From contig JAKLFG010000002.1 in the NCBI GenBank assembly GCA_022711315.1, positions 33,844 through 97,843 of the forward strand: a DNA stretch of 64,000 nt. Reading direction: 5' to 3'. The first letter of the stretch is position 1; every line of letters starts with the position of its first letter. Below, in pieces: positions 16,609 through 24,616 of the stretch. Source of the stretch: a bacterium (lineage in GTDB: Bacteria; UBP6; UBA1177; JAKLFG01). The notes under the pieces were generated by a model, which did no database searches, had not been told where the DNA came from, and saw only the letters and a program-made list of their open reading frames with translations. The translations under genes were made by a program, and so were the position numbers.

Positions 16609-17809
16609 CGGCCCGGACGGACCTTCGCGACCTTTTCTTTTCGACGACCGCCGTCGTTTCGCCGTCAAGGAACCGCACCGCGAAGGGATGGTCGCCATCG
16701 AGCGCGGCGAGCCGACCGACGGCGGCGCCTCCCTGCCGGATAAGCGCATAGCCCTGCTCAAGCGGTCGGAGCGGACTGCGCGTCTCCACGCGAAGCACCG
16801 CGTCGGCGAGCCGCCGCTCGGCATCGCGGTGGATGCCCCGGAGTTCCGCCGCCAGAGCGGTCGACACACCGAGGAGCCGCAGGCGCAGACGCTGGAGCCA
16901 TTCGGCGGGACGCGGTATCTGCAACAACAGGCGGTCGAGCCGCATCTGCCGGTCGCGCAGGAGCGCCCGGACCTGTTCGCCCATCCACGCGGCGCGACCC
17001 GTCGCCTCCGCGAGAAGATCGACCGCGGGTCGGGTCACCAGTTCGGCCGCGGCCGAAGGGGTGGACACCGCATGACTCGCGACGAGATCGAGTATCGTCC
17101 GGTCGGTCTCATGGCCGACCGCCGCGACGACCGGCACGCGGCACGACGCCACGGCGAGCGCCAGCCGTTCCCCGTTGAAGGCGCGGAGGTCCTCCTTCGC
17201 GCCGCCGCCGCGCCCGACGATGATCGCCTCGATGCCGGGAACGGCCTGTAACGCCTCGACGCCGCGCGCCAGCATCTCCTCGGCCTGATCCCCCTGCACG
17301 AGCGCCGGGTAAAGCGTTATCTTGAGCCGCGGATAACGGTCGCGACCGACCCGGATGATGTCGCGGATAGCGGCGCCGCCCGCCGCGGTCACGACGCCGA
17401 TATGCTCGACAAGCGGCGGCAACTCCTTCTTGCGCGCCGGGTCGAACAGCCCCTGTTTTTGCAATTTGTCCTTCAGTCTCTGTATCCGTAGCGCCTCGGT
17501 CCCCTCGCCCGCCGGCAGGAAGAAACTCACGATGAGGGTGATATCGGCGCGCGCCTCGTACAGCGAGACGCGACCCCAGACGAGATAGGCGGCGTCCTCG
17601 ACGAGCGCCCGGTCACCTGCTTTCTGCCCCTTGAACAGCGCGCAGCGGACCTGCGCCGTTTCGTCCTTGAGCGTGAAGTAGGTGTGTCCCGAGAGGGAGG
17701 TGTGCAGGTTGCTCACCTCGCCGCGCAGTATCACGACGCCGAAATTCGACTCGACGACCCCCTTGAGGGCACGCACCAGTTCGGAGACCGAGAGGATACG
17801 GTCGTCCAT
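16574..17809 (-). CDS. xseA: exodeoxyribonuclease VII large subunit
   Basis: A 411-aa cytoplasmic nuclease subunit that, with XseB, degrades single-stranded DNA. The N-terminal OB-fold is visible (ILRGEVSNL...GHTYFTLKD), followed by the conserved GRGGGAKEDLRAFN and VVAAVGHETDRTILD motifs and STPSAAAEL. It is shorter than the E. coli protein (456 aa), mainly in the C-terminal coiled region. No xseB is next to it. It starts 6 bp after the HEAT-like gene and is the last gene of a coaX - HEAT-like - xseA operon. The 3' end overlaps the GGDEF gene on the opposite strand. Confidence 0.95.
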   Translation of the reverse strand: MDDRILSVSELVRALKGVVESNFGVVILRGEVSNLHTSLSGHTYFTLKDETAQVRCALFKGQKAGDRALVEDAAYLVWGRVSLYEARADITLIVSFFLPAGEGTEALRIQRLKDKLQKQGLFDPARKKELPPLVEHIGVVTAAGGAAIRDIIRVGRDRYPRLKITLYPALVQGDQAEEMLARGVEALQAVPGIEAIIVGRGGGAKEDLRAFNGERLALAVASCRVPVVAAVGHETDRTILDLVASHAVSTPSAAAELVTRPAVDLLAEATGRAAWMGEQVRALLRDRQMRLDRLLLQIPRPAEWLQRLRLRLLGVSTALAAELRGIHRDAERRLADAVLRVETRSPLRPLEQGYALIRQGGAAVGRLAALDGDHPFAVRFLDGETTAVVEKKRSRRSVRAVIFPRWRRTRS

Positions 17810-17815
17810 GGGCGG

Positions 17816-19090
17816 TCAGTGTATCCGTTTTTTCGCCATGTTCCGGATGATCGGCGAGATGTTCTTGCTTTCGGCTATCTTCTTGAGATCGGCGCGGCGG
17901 ATGACATCGAGGAACAGCATGCCGGTCTTTATGGGCGTCTTGGGGTTCGTCACGAGCGCGACCTTCACCATGTAGTTCTTGCAGAGATTGCGGCTGCCGG
18001 CGATGTATTCGACCACATCCTGCATGGTGGCCGGGTTCCCCGCGAGCGCGGCGATCTCTCCCGGCGTGATGCCGCCGTTGCTGAGCACCGCCATCGCCAC
18101 CATGCGGCGGGGATCCTTGATGAGCAGTTTCCGCGCCTCCATGTTGCCGACGGTGGCGAGTTTCATCCGTTGCGGCATCGTCAGTTTGTCTATGATCTCC
18201 GCTATGTTCCTGCGGTGGTCCGCTATCTCTTCCTTCGACATCCCGGCGAAGGGATCCTCGACGAGCAGGAAGTCAGGCACCTCGAGGTCGATCGAATCGA
18301 GGTCGACGACCTCGTCATCCTCGGTCACCACCCCCTGACCGGTGTCGAACAGGGCGCCCGAGATATTTATCTCCTGCCCCTCATCGACCGCCGCGACGGC
18401 ATCCTCCCGCGACGGTTCGGCAACCTCCTCGAAGGAGTCGAGCCCCTTGATGAGCAGGCGATCGCCCTCCGGGGCGTCCGGCGCCGACGGCCCGGCCGGT
18501 GCGGGCCCCCCCGCCGCGGGCGCGGATGGCGCGGGCTTGCCCGCCGCCGTTTTAACGAAGGCGGGCGGCTCGGGTGGGCGAGGTTCCTCATCCGATGGAG
18601 CGACGAATTCCTTGAGTTCCTTGGGGGTCACCCAGCCGAGTTGCTCGCGATAGGCGGCGGTGAGCGCGGGGCTGAAACTCTTCAGGAACGCGAGCACCGC
18701 CTCGCGGTCGGGGTGAGAGAGCAGGACGAACGCGCGGTTGACGATGAGCGCCCGCCACAGTTCCTCGTTCGGTGACAGCCATCGTTCCTTTATCACCGGC
18801 CAGGTCAGTCGCTTGGAGCTCACGAGCGCGGCGATGAGTTGCGGATTGGGATCGGCGACACAGAGCCGCGCGAGCGTCCGGACGGTGGCCCGCGACATGT
18901 CGGGGCGGACCCGCTTGATCAGGACGGCGTGGTCCAGCGCCTTCAGTTTCTCGAAGGCGAGCGAGCGGACCTCGTCATTCTCATCGTCGGAAAAGGCGAT
19001 GACCGCGCTCACATAGTCGTCGCGGGTGAGCGGAAGGAATTGGTCGAGTATCGCCTTTTTCTGAACGGGATCCTGCGCCCGGCGCCACAT
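17816..19090 (-). CDS. HEAT-like-repeat cytoplasmic protein of unknown function
   Basis: A 424-aa protein without signal peptide. The N-terminal ~170 residues are helical and repeat-like (DENDEVRSLAFEKLKALD, LARLCVADPNPQLIAALV), resembling HEAT repeats. A Pro/Ala/Gly linker (about 180-215) follows. The C-terminal ~150 residues also look helical-repeat (ATVGNMEARKLLIKDPRRMV, ALVTNPKTPIKTGMLFL) and end KNISPIIRNMAKKRIH. From memory this C-terminal module resembles hypothetical proteins of Deltaproteobacteria; no function is known to me. The start has AGGAGA six bases upstream. It lies 9 bp after coaX and 6 bp before xseA, so the three genes are almost certainly one transcript. Confidence 0.72.
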   Translation of the reverse strand: MWRRAQDPVQKKAILDQFLPLTRDDYVSAVIAFSDDENDEVRSLAFEKLKALDHAVLIKRVRPDMSRATVRTLARLCVADPNPQLIAALVSSKRLTWPVIKERWLSPNEELWRALIVNRAFVLLSHPDREAVLAFLKSFSPALTAAYREQLGWVTPKELKEFVAPSDEEPRPPEPPAFVKTAAGKPAPSAPAAGGPAPAGPSAPDAPEGDRLLIKGLDSFEEVAEPSREDAVAAVDEGQEINISGALFDTGQGVVTEDDEVVDLDSIDLEVPDFLLVEDPFAGMSKEEIADHRRNIAEIIDKLTMPQRMKLATVGNMEARKLLIKDPRRMVAMAVLSNGGITPGEIAALAGNPATMQDVVEYIAGSRNLCKNYMVKVALVTNPKTPIKTGMLFLDVIRRADLKKIAESKNISPIIRNMAKKRIH

Positions 19091-19099
19091 ATCGTTCTC

Positions 19100-19861
19100 C
19101 TAGTTCATCGACGCGATGAGATCGAGCCCGTACAGCGTGAGGTCACGGTCGTACTCCTCGATGCGGCGCGACACCGCCGCAAGCCCGCCGGCCAGCCCGC
19201 CGGTCGCGATGACGCGCGGCGTGAAGTCGAGTTCGGCCGCCATCTCCTCTATGACGCGATCCACCATGCCGGCGAACCCGTAATAGACGCCGCTCTGGAT
19301 GCCGCCCGCGGTGCTGCGTCCGACGGCCCGCTCGGGCCGGTCGAGATGGACGCGCGGCAGTTTGGCGGTGCGCGCGGCGAGCGCCTCGATGGAAACGAGC
19401 ATCCCGGGCATGATGGCGCCGCCCAGATAGCGATGGTCGGGAGATACCGCATCTATCGTTATCGCGGTGCCCGAATCGACGACGAGCGCTCCGCCGGGGT
19501 GGCGGGCGATGGCGGCGGCCGCGTTGACGATACGGTCGGCGCCGACCTCCTGCGGGCTGTCCACCGCGACCGTTATCCCGGTCCGCGTCGCGGCGTCCAC
19601 GAACAGCGCCTCACGGGAGAGATATTCGCGCGAGAACCGTTCCCAACTGTGGTCCCACGCCGGGACGACCGAACTGACGATGACCTTCTCGACCTTCTCC
19701 CGCGGGATGCCGGCGAGCGTCAGGAGCGGGTGGAATTTCGCCGTGAGATCGTCGAAGGTGGCGTGGCGGTCGGTCTCGACGCGCCAGCGCGCCGTTATCT
19801 TACCGTGGTCGGTGATGCCGACGACGGTGTTGGTGTTGCCGATATCGACGCAGAAGAACAT
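19100..19861 (-). CDS. coaX: type III pantothenate kinase
   Basis: A 253-aa kinase that phosphorylates pantothenate, the first step of CoA synthesis. It shows the family's ASKHA-fold motifs: CVDIGNTNTVVG at the N-terminus, the GADRIVNA motif, VVDSGTAITID, GGAIMPG and VIATGGLA. Its length is normal for CoaX (about 255 aa). The Met at 19861 is chosen because it directly precedes the first beta strand and follows a GAGGGG ribosome-binding site; the open frame extends eleven codons further without one. First gene of the coaX - HEAT-like - xseA operon. Confidence 0.95.
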   Translation of the reverse strand: MFFCVDIGNTNTVVGITDHGKITARWRVETDRHATFDDLTAKFHPLLTLAGIPREKVEKVIVSSVVPAWDHSWERFSREYLSREALFVDAATRTGITVAVDSPQEVGADRIVNAAAAIARHPGGALVVDSGTAITIDAVSPDHRYLGGAIMPGMLVSIEALAARTAKLPRVHLDRPERAVGRSTAGGIQSGVYYGFAGMVDRVIEEMAAELDFTPRVIATGGLAGGLAAVSRRIEEYDRDLTLYGLDLIASMN

Positions 19862-19892
19862 GGGGCCCCTCGTCAGTTGGCGGTCAGGCCCC

Positions 19893-19920
19893 ACTATAAC
19901 GCGGGAAGGGGAAAAGGCAA
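19893..19920 (-). promoter_or_regulatory. sigma-70-type promoter for the coaX operon
   Basis: Minus strand: TTGCCT (19920-19915), 16-bp spacer, TATAGT (19898-19893), 32 bp before the coaX start. Confidence 0.55.
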
Positions 19921-19937
19921 GAAACCGGCGTGAATCC

Positions 19938-19966
19938 TTGACACGAGCGCCGTTCCTGACGATAAC
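19938..19966 (+). promoter_or_regulatory. sigma-70-type promoter for rlmD
   Basis: A perfect TTGACA (19938-19943), 17-bp spacer, GATAAC (19961-19966), 28 bp before the ATG at 19994. Confidence 0.65.
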
Positions 19967-19993
19967 GCCTTCCGGTCAACCGGAGGTACAGGG

Positions 19994-21379
19994 ATGCAAA
20001 AGGACCGGTCGCAGACGAGGACCGTCACGGTCACGGTCGACGCACAGGACCCGTCGGGCGCGGGGGCTATCCACGCCTTCGGCAAGAAGATACTGGTCAC
20101 CGGCATCATCGCCGGCGAGCGGGTCGCGCTCCACATCAAGGATCCGCGCGAGATATACCCCGAGGCGGAGATACGGCGCATCGTCGCGCGGTCACCGCAC
20201 CGCGTCGATCCGCGCTGTCCCGTCTTCGGCCGTTGCGGCGGCTGCACGCTCCAGATGCTCGCCTACCCCGAGCAGTTGAAATGGAAACGGCGCGTCGTGA
20301 AGGAGGCGATCGGCAAGATGCTCGAGGACCGGTCGGTGCTCGTCCGGCCGACGATCGGGATGAAGGACCCGTGGCTCTACCGCAACAAGGTGCAGTACCC
20401 GGTCGGTCGCGACGGCAGGTTCCCCATCATCGGATTCTACGCGCCGGTCAGTTATCGTATCGTCACCAACCGCGGCTGTCCCATCCAGCATCCCGAGGCC
20501 GACCTGCTGAAGGAGACCCTGCTCGCCCATCTCAAGGAACATCGCATCGAGCCGTACGACGAGCGGACCGGCGACGGCCTCGTCCGGACGCTCATGACCC
20601 GCAAGGGCTTCGCGACGGGACAGGTCGTCTGCATCCTCGTGCTGAACGGCAGGACGCTCCCGGCGATGGAGGACTTCGTCGCCGCGGCCCGTGCGGCGGT
20701 CCCCGCGCTCACCGGCGTGGTCGTCAATGTCAACACGAAGAAGGGGCGCGTCATACTCGGCCGCGAGAACCGCGTCGTCTGGGGTTCCGGCACGCTGACC
20801 GACACCCTGCTCGGCCATACCTTCGAGATATCGCCCAACTCGTTCTATCAGGTCAACCACGCGCAGGCCGAGGCGCTGTACCGGGCCGCGCTCGAACTGG
20901 CCGCGATAGAAAAGAAGGATGTGGTGTTCGACCTTTACGCCGGGGCGGGGACCATCACGATACCGGCCGCCGCTCTCGCCAAGGAGGCGTGGGGGGTGGA
21001 ACTGTCGCCCGAGGCGGTCGCCGACGCGGAACGCAACGCGAAACGCAACGGGATGGAGAACGCGCGGTTCGTCGCCGGCGATGTGATACGGGAGACCTCG
21101 CGGCTCCTCGACAAAAAGGTGCGGCCCGACATCGTCATACTCGACCCGCCGCGCGCCGGGTGCGACAAGCCGCTCCTCCTCATGCTCGCCGCGGCGCGGC
21201 CCAAACGGATCGTCTATGTCTCCTGCGACCCGCGGACGCTCGCCCGTGATCTCGGCATCCTCGAACTGCACGGGTACCGCGTCGCCGAGGTGCAACCGGT
21301 CGACCTGTTCCCCCACACCGGCCACATCGAGGCGGTGGCGCTACTGGAACCGATGGGGAAGAAGGCGGCGCATAAATAA
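19994..21379 (+). CDS. rlmD: 23S rRNA (uracil-5-)-methyltransferase, RlmD/RumA type
   Basis: A 461-aa SAM-dependent methyltransferase of the TrmA/RlmD family. An N-terminal TRAM-like domain is followed by the Fe-S cluster cysteines CPVFGRCGGC and a fourth Cys in RGCPIQHPEAD. The SAM-binding motif is VFDLYAGAGTITIPAA, DPPRAGCD follows, and the catalytic nucleophile Cys lies in IVYVSCDPRTLARDL. These mark the RumA (U1939/U747-type) group, though which uridine is methylated cannot be read from sequence. CGGAGG precedes the ATG. It is divergent from coaX and convergent with the Ala/Lys-rich gene, ending just before a long inverted repeat. Confidence 0.92.
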   Translation: MQKDRSQTRTVTVTVDAQDPSGAGAIHAFGKKILVTGIIAGERVALHIKDPREIYPEAEIRRIVARSPHRVDPRCPVFGRCGGCTLQMLAYPEQLKWKRRVVKEAIGKMLEDRSVLVRPTIGMKDPWLYRNKVQYPVGRDGRFPIIGFYAPVSYRIVTNRGCPIQHPEADLLKETLLAHLKEHRIEPYDERTGDGLVRTLMTRKGFATGQVVCILVLNGRTLPAMEDFVAAARAAVPALTGVVVNVNTKKGRVILGRENRVVWGSGTLTDTLLGHTFEISPNSFYQVNHAQAEALYRAALELAAIEKKDVVFDLYAGAGTITIPAAALAKEAWGVELSPEAVADAERNAKRNGMENARFVAGDVIRETSRLLDKKVRPDIVILDPPRAGCDKPLLLMLAAARPKRIVYVSCDPRTLARDLGILELHGYRVAEVQPVDLFPHTGHIEAVALLEPMGKKAAHK

Positions 21380-21381
21380 TA

Positions 21382-21475
21382 CCTCACCCGGCTTCGCCGC
21401 CCTCTCCTTGTAAATGAGAGGGCAGGAATATATTTTAACACCCTCGCCTTTTACAAGGAGAGGGGCGGGGTGAGG
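21382..21475. repeat. long inverted repeat, probable bidirectional terminator (CCTCACCC family)
   Basis: A 94-bp imperfect inverted repeat between convergent genes. The inner arms CCCTCTCCTTGTAAA (21400-21414) and its exact complement (21450-21464) are 15 bp long; the outer arms CCTCACCC (21382-21389) and GGGTGAGG (21468-21475) also pair. A second element with the same CCTCACCC...CCCTCTCC start lies at 33279. This looks like a dispersed palindromic repeat family that may also stop transcription. Confidence 0.75.
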
Positions 21476-21501
21476 TTATTTGTTGGGGATGATCTTCGGG
21501 A

Positions 21502-22068
21502 CTATTTCGCCGCCTTGAGGGCGTCGAGCGCCGCCTTATGTTTTTCCTTCAGCGCCGTCTTCTCGGCTTCCTGAGATTCCTTGAGCGCCTTCTTCTCGTC
21601 GGCGTGCCGTTTCTTCATCTCTTCCTTCTTGGTCTTCATCTCGGTCTCGGCGGCATCCTTCTCGGCCTTCTGGGCCTTTTTGAGTTCCGCCTTCTTCGCC
21701 TTGTCGGTCTCGGCCTTGCACGCTTCGTCCTGCGCCTTTTTCATCTCGTCCTTTTTGGTCTTGCACTCGGCGTCGAGCGCCGCCTTCTCTTCCTTCTGCT
21801 TCTTGTCGAGTTCGTCCTTGGCAGCCTTGTGCGCTTTCTCGAGTTCGGCCATCTCGGCCTTCTGCGCCTTCTTGAGATCGGCCGGCTTCACCGCGACCTC
21901 GGCGGCGGGAGCAACGGCGGGCGCCGGGGCGGGCTTCGCGGCGGCGGGAGCCGGGGCGACCTTGGCCGGAGCGGGGGCGGGCTTCGCGGCGGCAGGAGCC
22001 GGAGCGGTCTGCGCCGAAACGAGCGCGAACACGAACGCGACGGTCATGAGAACGATGAACTTTTTCAT
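21502..22068 (-). CDS. secreted Ala/Lys/Glu-rich coiled-coil protein
   Basis: A 188-aa low-complexity protein. The signal peptide MKKFIVLMTVAFVFALVSAQ is followed by a repetitive Ala/Pro/Lys segment (PAPAAAKPAPAPAK repeated, to about residue 60), then about 120 residues of Lys/Glu/Ala heptad-like sequence (KKAQKAEKDA, KEEMKKRHADEK) that should form a long coiled coil. A single Cys pair sits in DAECKTKKDE and DEACKAE. The function is unknown; it is likely a periplasmic or envelope structural protein. GGAGG precedes the ATG at 22068. Confidence 0.75.
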   Translation of the reverse strand: MKKFIVLMTVAFVFALVSAQTAPAPAAAKPAPAPAKVAPAPAAAKPAPAPAVAPAAEVAVKPADLKKAQKAEMAELEKAHKAAKDELDKKQKEEKAALDAECKTKKDEMKKAQDEACKAETDKAKKAELKKAQKAEKDAAETEMKTKKEEMKKRHADEKKALKESQEAEKTALKEKHKAALDALKAAK

Positions 22069-22118
22069 AGGTACCTCCCTTTCTTCGGTTATTATGGTAC
22101 GGAACAATGCCGGGGCCG

Positions 22119-22146
22119 ATACTACGCTCCCCCTTTAAAAAGGCAA
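22119..22146 (-). promoter_or_regulatory. sigma-70-type promoter for the coiled-coil protein
   Basis: Minus strand: TTGCCT (22146-22141), 16-bp spacer, TAGTAT (22124-22119), about 50 bp before the start at 22068. Confidence 0.5.
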
Positions 22147-22177
22147 TTTTTTATCCGAAAGGAAAACGCACCGTTCC

Positions 22178-23692
22178 TTATTGGTTGAACACCGAGCGGT
22201 TGTAGTACTGGATCGCCTCGGCGATGTGCGGGGTGTCGATATGTTCGGCCCCCGCGAGGTCGGCGATGGTGCGCGAGACCTTGAGTAGTTTCGCGTAGCC
22301 ACGGGTCGAGATACCCATCTTCTCTATCGCGGCTCGCAGGAGCGTCTCGGCCGCCGGGGCAAGCACGCAGAACTTCTCGATGTCGGCGGGCGCCATCCGC
22401 GCGTTCACGAGATTCGATCTGCCGCGGAACCGCTCCGCCTGCACCGTGCGGGCCCTCTCGATGCGGTCGCGCATCTTATCCGACGGTTCGCCGCCCCCTT
22501 TTTTGCGCAGGTCGTCATAGGGGACCGAGTTGACGACGACCGATATGTCGATGCGGTCCAACAGGGGCCCCGATATCTTGTGCTGATATTTCTGGATGGC
22601 GACCTGCGAGCAGGTGCAGGGATGCTTGCGGTCGAACAGGTACCCGCACGGACACGGGTTCATCGAGGCGACGAGCATGAAACTCGACGGGAACTTCACC
22701 GTCGAGGTGGCGCGCGATATCGTGATCTCGCCGTCCTCGAGCGGCTGGCGCAGGACCTCGAGCGCGTTCTTCTTGAACTCGGGGAACTCGTCGAGGAACA
22801 ACACGCCGTTGTGGGAGAGCGATATCTCCCCCGGCCGCGGCGGCACCCCGCCCCCCGCGAGCGCGACATCCGACAGCGTATGGTGCGGACTGCGGAACGG
22901 CCGTTCGATGATAAGCCCCTCCTCCGCGAGCAGGCCCGCGACGCTGAATATCTTGGTGGTCTCTATCCGCTCCTCCTCTTCCAAAAGCGGCAACACCGAC
23001 GGGATGCGCCGCGCGAGCATCGTCTTGCCCGACCCCGGCGACCCGATCATGAGCAGATTGTGGCCCCCCGCCGCCGCCACCTCGATGGCGCGCTTGGCCT
23101 GTTCGTGCCCCTTCACATCGGAGAAATCGGGGTGACGGCGCACGATATCCTCGCGCCGGTCGGGGACGAACAGGTACGGCTCGGCGCCGCGCAGGATCTC
23201 GAGTATCTGGTTGATATGCGACACCGCGATCACCTTGACCGCGCTGATGGCGGCCGCCTCGCTGGCGTTCTTTTCCGGGACGATGAGCCCCGTGAGCCCG
23301 TGGTCGCGCGCCGCGATGGCGAGCGGCAATATCCCCGGCACCGGCTTCACTTCGCCGTTCAGCCCCAGTTCGCCGATGAGCAGATACCCGGCGACCGGCG
23401 CCACCGAAAGATCGTGGACATGGGCCATGAGCGCCACCGCGATGGGCAGGTCGAACCCCGCCCCCTCCTTCGGAACGCTCGCGGGGGAGAGGTTTATCGT
23501 CAGCCGGTTCTGCGGGAAGTTGTGGCCGCTGTTGATGACCGCGGTGCGGACCCGTTCGCGCGACTCCTTGATGGCGGTGTCGGGAAGCCCGACGATGGTG
23601 AAGGCGGGCATGCCGCGCGCGATGTCCACCTCGACATCGATCAGGAAGCCCGATATGCCCGAAACGGCGCCGCTTTTGAGAATTGACAGCAT
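22178..23692 (-). CDS. comM: YifB/ComM-family Mg-chelatase-like AAA+ ATPase
   Basis: A 504-aa AAA+ ATPase. The N-terminal ChlI-type domain (DVEVDIARGMPAFTIVGLPD, INLSPASVPKEGAGFDLPIA) leads to Walker A GSPGSGKT at 217-224, Walker B GVLFLDEFPEF, and a Cys-rich insert CPCGYLFDRKHPCTC. The C-terminus has the helical lid typical of the family. In Vibrio and Haemophilus, ComM is a hexameric helicase that promotes branch migration during natural transformation; the family is also present in non-competent species. No competence genes are nearby. GGGAGGG precedes the ATG. It is divergent from the lipoprotein gene at 23806 and shares a -35 box with it. Confidence 0.93.
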   Translation of the reverse strand: MLSILKSGAVSGISGFLIDVEVDIARGMPAFTIVGLPDTAIKESRERVRTAVINSGHNFPQNRLTINLSPASVPKEGAGFDLPIAVALMAHVHDLSVAPVAGYLLIGELGLNGEVKPVPGILPLAIAARDHGLTGLIVPEKNASEAAAISAVKVIAVSHINQILEILRGAEPYLFVPDRREDIVRRHPDFSDVKGHEQAKRAIEVAAAGGHNLLMIGSPGSGKTMLARRIPSVLPLLEEEERIETTKIFSVAGLLAEEGLIIERPFRSPHHTLSDVALAGGGVPPRPGEISLSHNGVLFLDEFPEFKKNALEVLRQPLEDGEITISRATSTVKFPSSFMLVASMNPCPCGYLFDRKHPCTCSQVAIQKYQHKISGPLLDRIDISVVVNSVPYDDLRKKGGGEPSDKMRDRIERARTVQAERFRGRSNLVNARMAPADIEKFCVLAPAAETLLRAAIEKMGISTRGYAKLLKVSRTIADLAGAEHIDTPHIAEAIQYYNRSVFNQ

Positions 23693-23725
23693 GAGAACAT
23701 CCCTCCCGGAGAATAGATCGCGGCG

Positions 23726-23776
23726 ACTATATTAAAAGAAAAATTGATTTGCAAATATCTTATTCTCTCCTATAAT
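23726..23776. promoter_or_regulatory. divergent promoters sharing one palindromic -35 hexamer
   Basis: TTGCAA (23749-23754) is its own reverse complement. Rightward it is followed by a 16-bp spacer and a perfect TATAAT (23771-23776) for the gene at 23806. Leftward it is followed by a 17-bp spacer and TATAGT (23731-23726) for comM. The two polymerases could not bind together. Confidence 0.65.
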
Positions 23777-23805
23777 GGCCCCATAACCGAGAAGGGAGGA
23801 GGAAC

Positions 23806-24600
23806 ATGAACAAATTCTTTTGGATGCTTGCGACTCTTTCGTGTCTTCTGATCGCGTGCGGCGATGACGGCGGGACACAGGACCCGATCGACAACGAACC
23901 GGTCGACGACGCCGTCGTTACCGACGACGCGGCGCAACCCGACACCGGACAGCCCGACGAGATGCTGCCCGACACCGAACCGGACGGCGACGGGCTCCTC
24001 GTACCCGATGACGACGCGCCCGACACCGCGCCGGTCTATTGCACCCTCGCGGCGAACGCCACCTTCGCCTACATCTACGACGGCAATGGCGACCTGCAGG
24101 CCCAACTTAACGCGAACCAGAGCGGCTATCTCACCTCCGCCATCTTCACCGGCAGTTTCGGCGATGCCGAAAAACCGGTCCCGCCCGCGGCGGCCGTGCA
24201 GACCATCGCCTTTTCGTACCATCTCGCGGCGTCGGGCGGCCAGCCCGCGCAGATCATCGTCACTCAGCAGAGTTTCGACGGCGCCCATGCCGTGGTCAAC
24301 CCGTTCGTCCAGATGAGCCCCCCGAACGATGCGATAACCACCGGCCAGTTCTCGGTGGATGCCAGCAAGGCGGGCTCCGGCTATGTGATACTCGCCAATT
24401 CGCTGGGCGTCAGCAACTGTCTGCTCGCCTATTCGTTCGGCGGCTCGATCACGGTGACCGAGGCGACGAACACCTCGGCGGCCAGCGGCGGCTCGCTCGC
24501 CTTCGTCGGCGCCGATCTTCTATTGTACCATCCGACCGAAACGCCGGTGGGCGATATCTCCAGTAAATTAGGGGGCCTTCAGGTCTGCCCGAAGGAGTGA
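23806..24600 (+). CDS. lipoprotein with Asp-rich linker and beta-rich domain
   Basis: A 264-aa predicted lipoprotein. The signal peptide ends LLIAC (Cys18). A long Asp/Pro-rich linker reaches about residue 75 (PDTGQPDEMLPDTEPDGDG). The remaining ~190 residues look beta-rich (FAYIYDGNGDLQAQL, IAFSYHLAASGGQPAQIIV, SGYVILANSLG) with three Cys; I do not recognise the domain. GGAGGAGGAAC precedes the ATG, giving one of the strongest ribosome-binding sites in the window, and the promoter has a perfect -10, so high expression is likely. It is convergent with the oxidoreductase gene, 16 bp away. Confidence 0.75.
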   Translation: MNKFFWMLATLSCLLIACGDDGGTQDPIDNEPVDDAVVTDDAAQPDTGQPDEMLPDTEPDGDGLLVPDDDAPDTAPVYCTLAANATFAYIYDGNGDLQAQLNANQSGYLTSAIFTGSFGDAEKPVPPAAAVQTIAFSYHLAASGGQPAQIIVTQQSFDGAHAVVNPFVQMSPPNDAITTGQFSVDASKAGSGYVILANSLGVSNCLLAYSFGGSITVTEATNTSAASGGSLAFVGADLLLYHPTETPVGDISSKLGGLQVCPKE

Positions 24601-24616
24601 CGGTCGCCCTGTTCCT

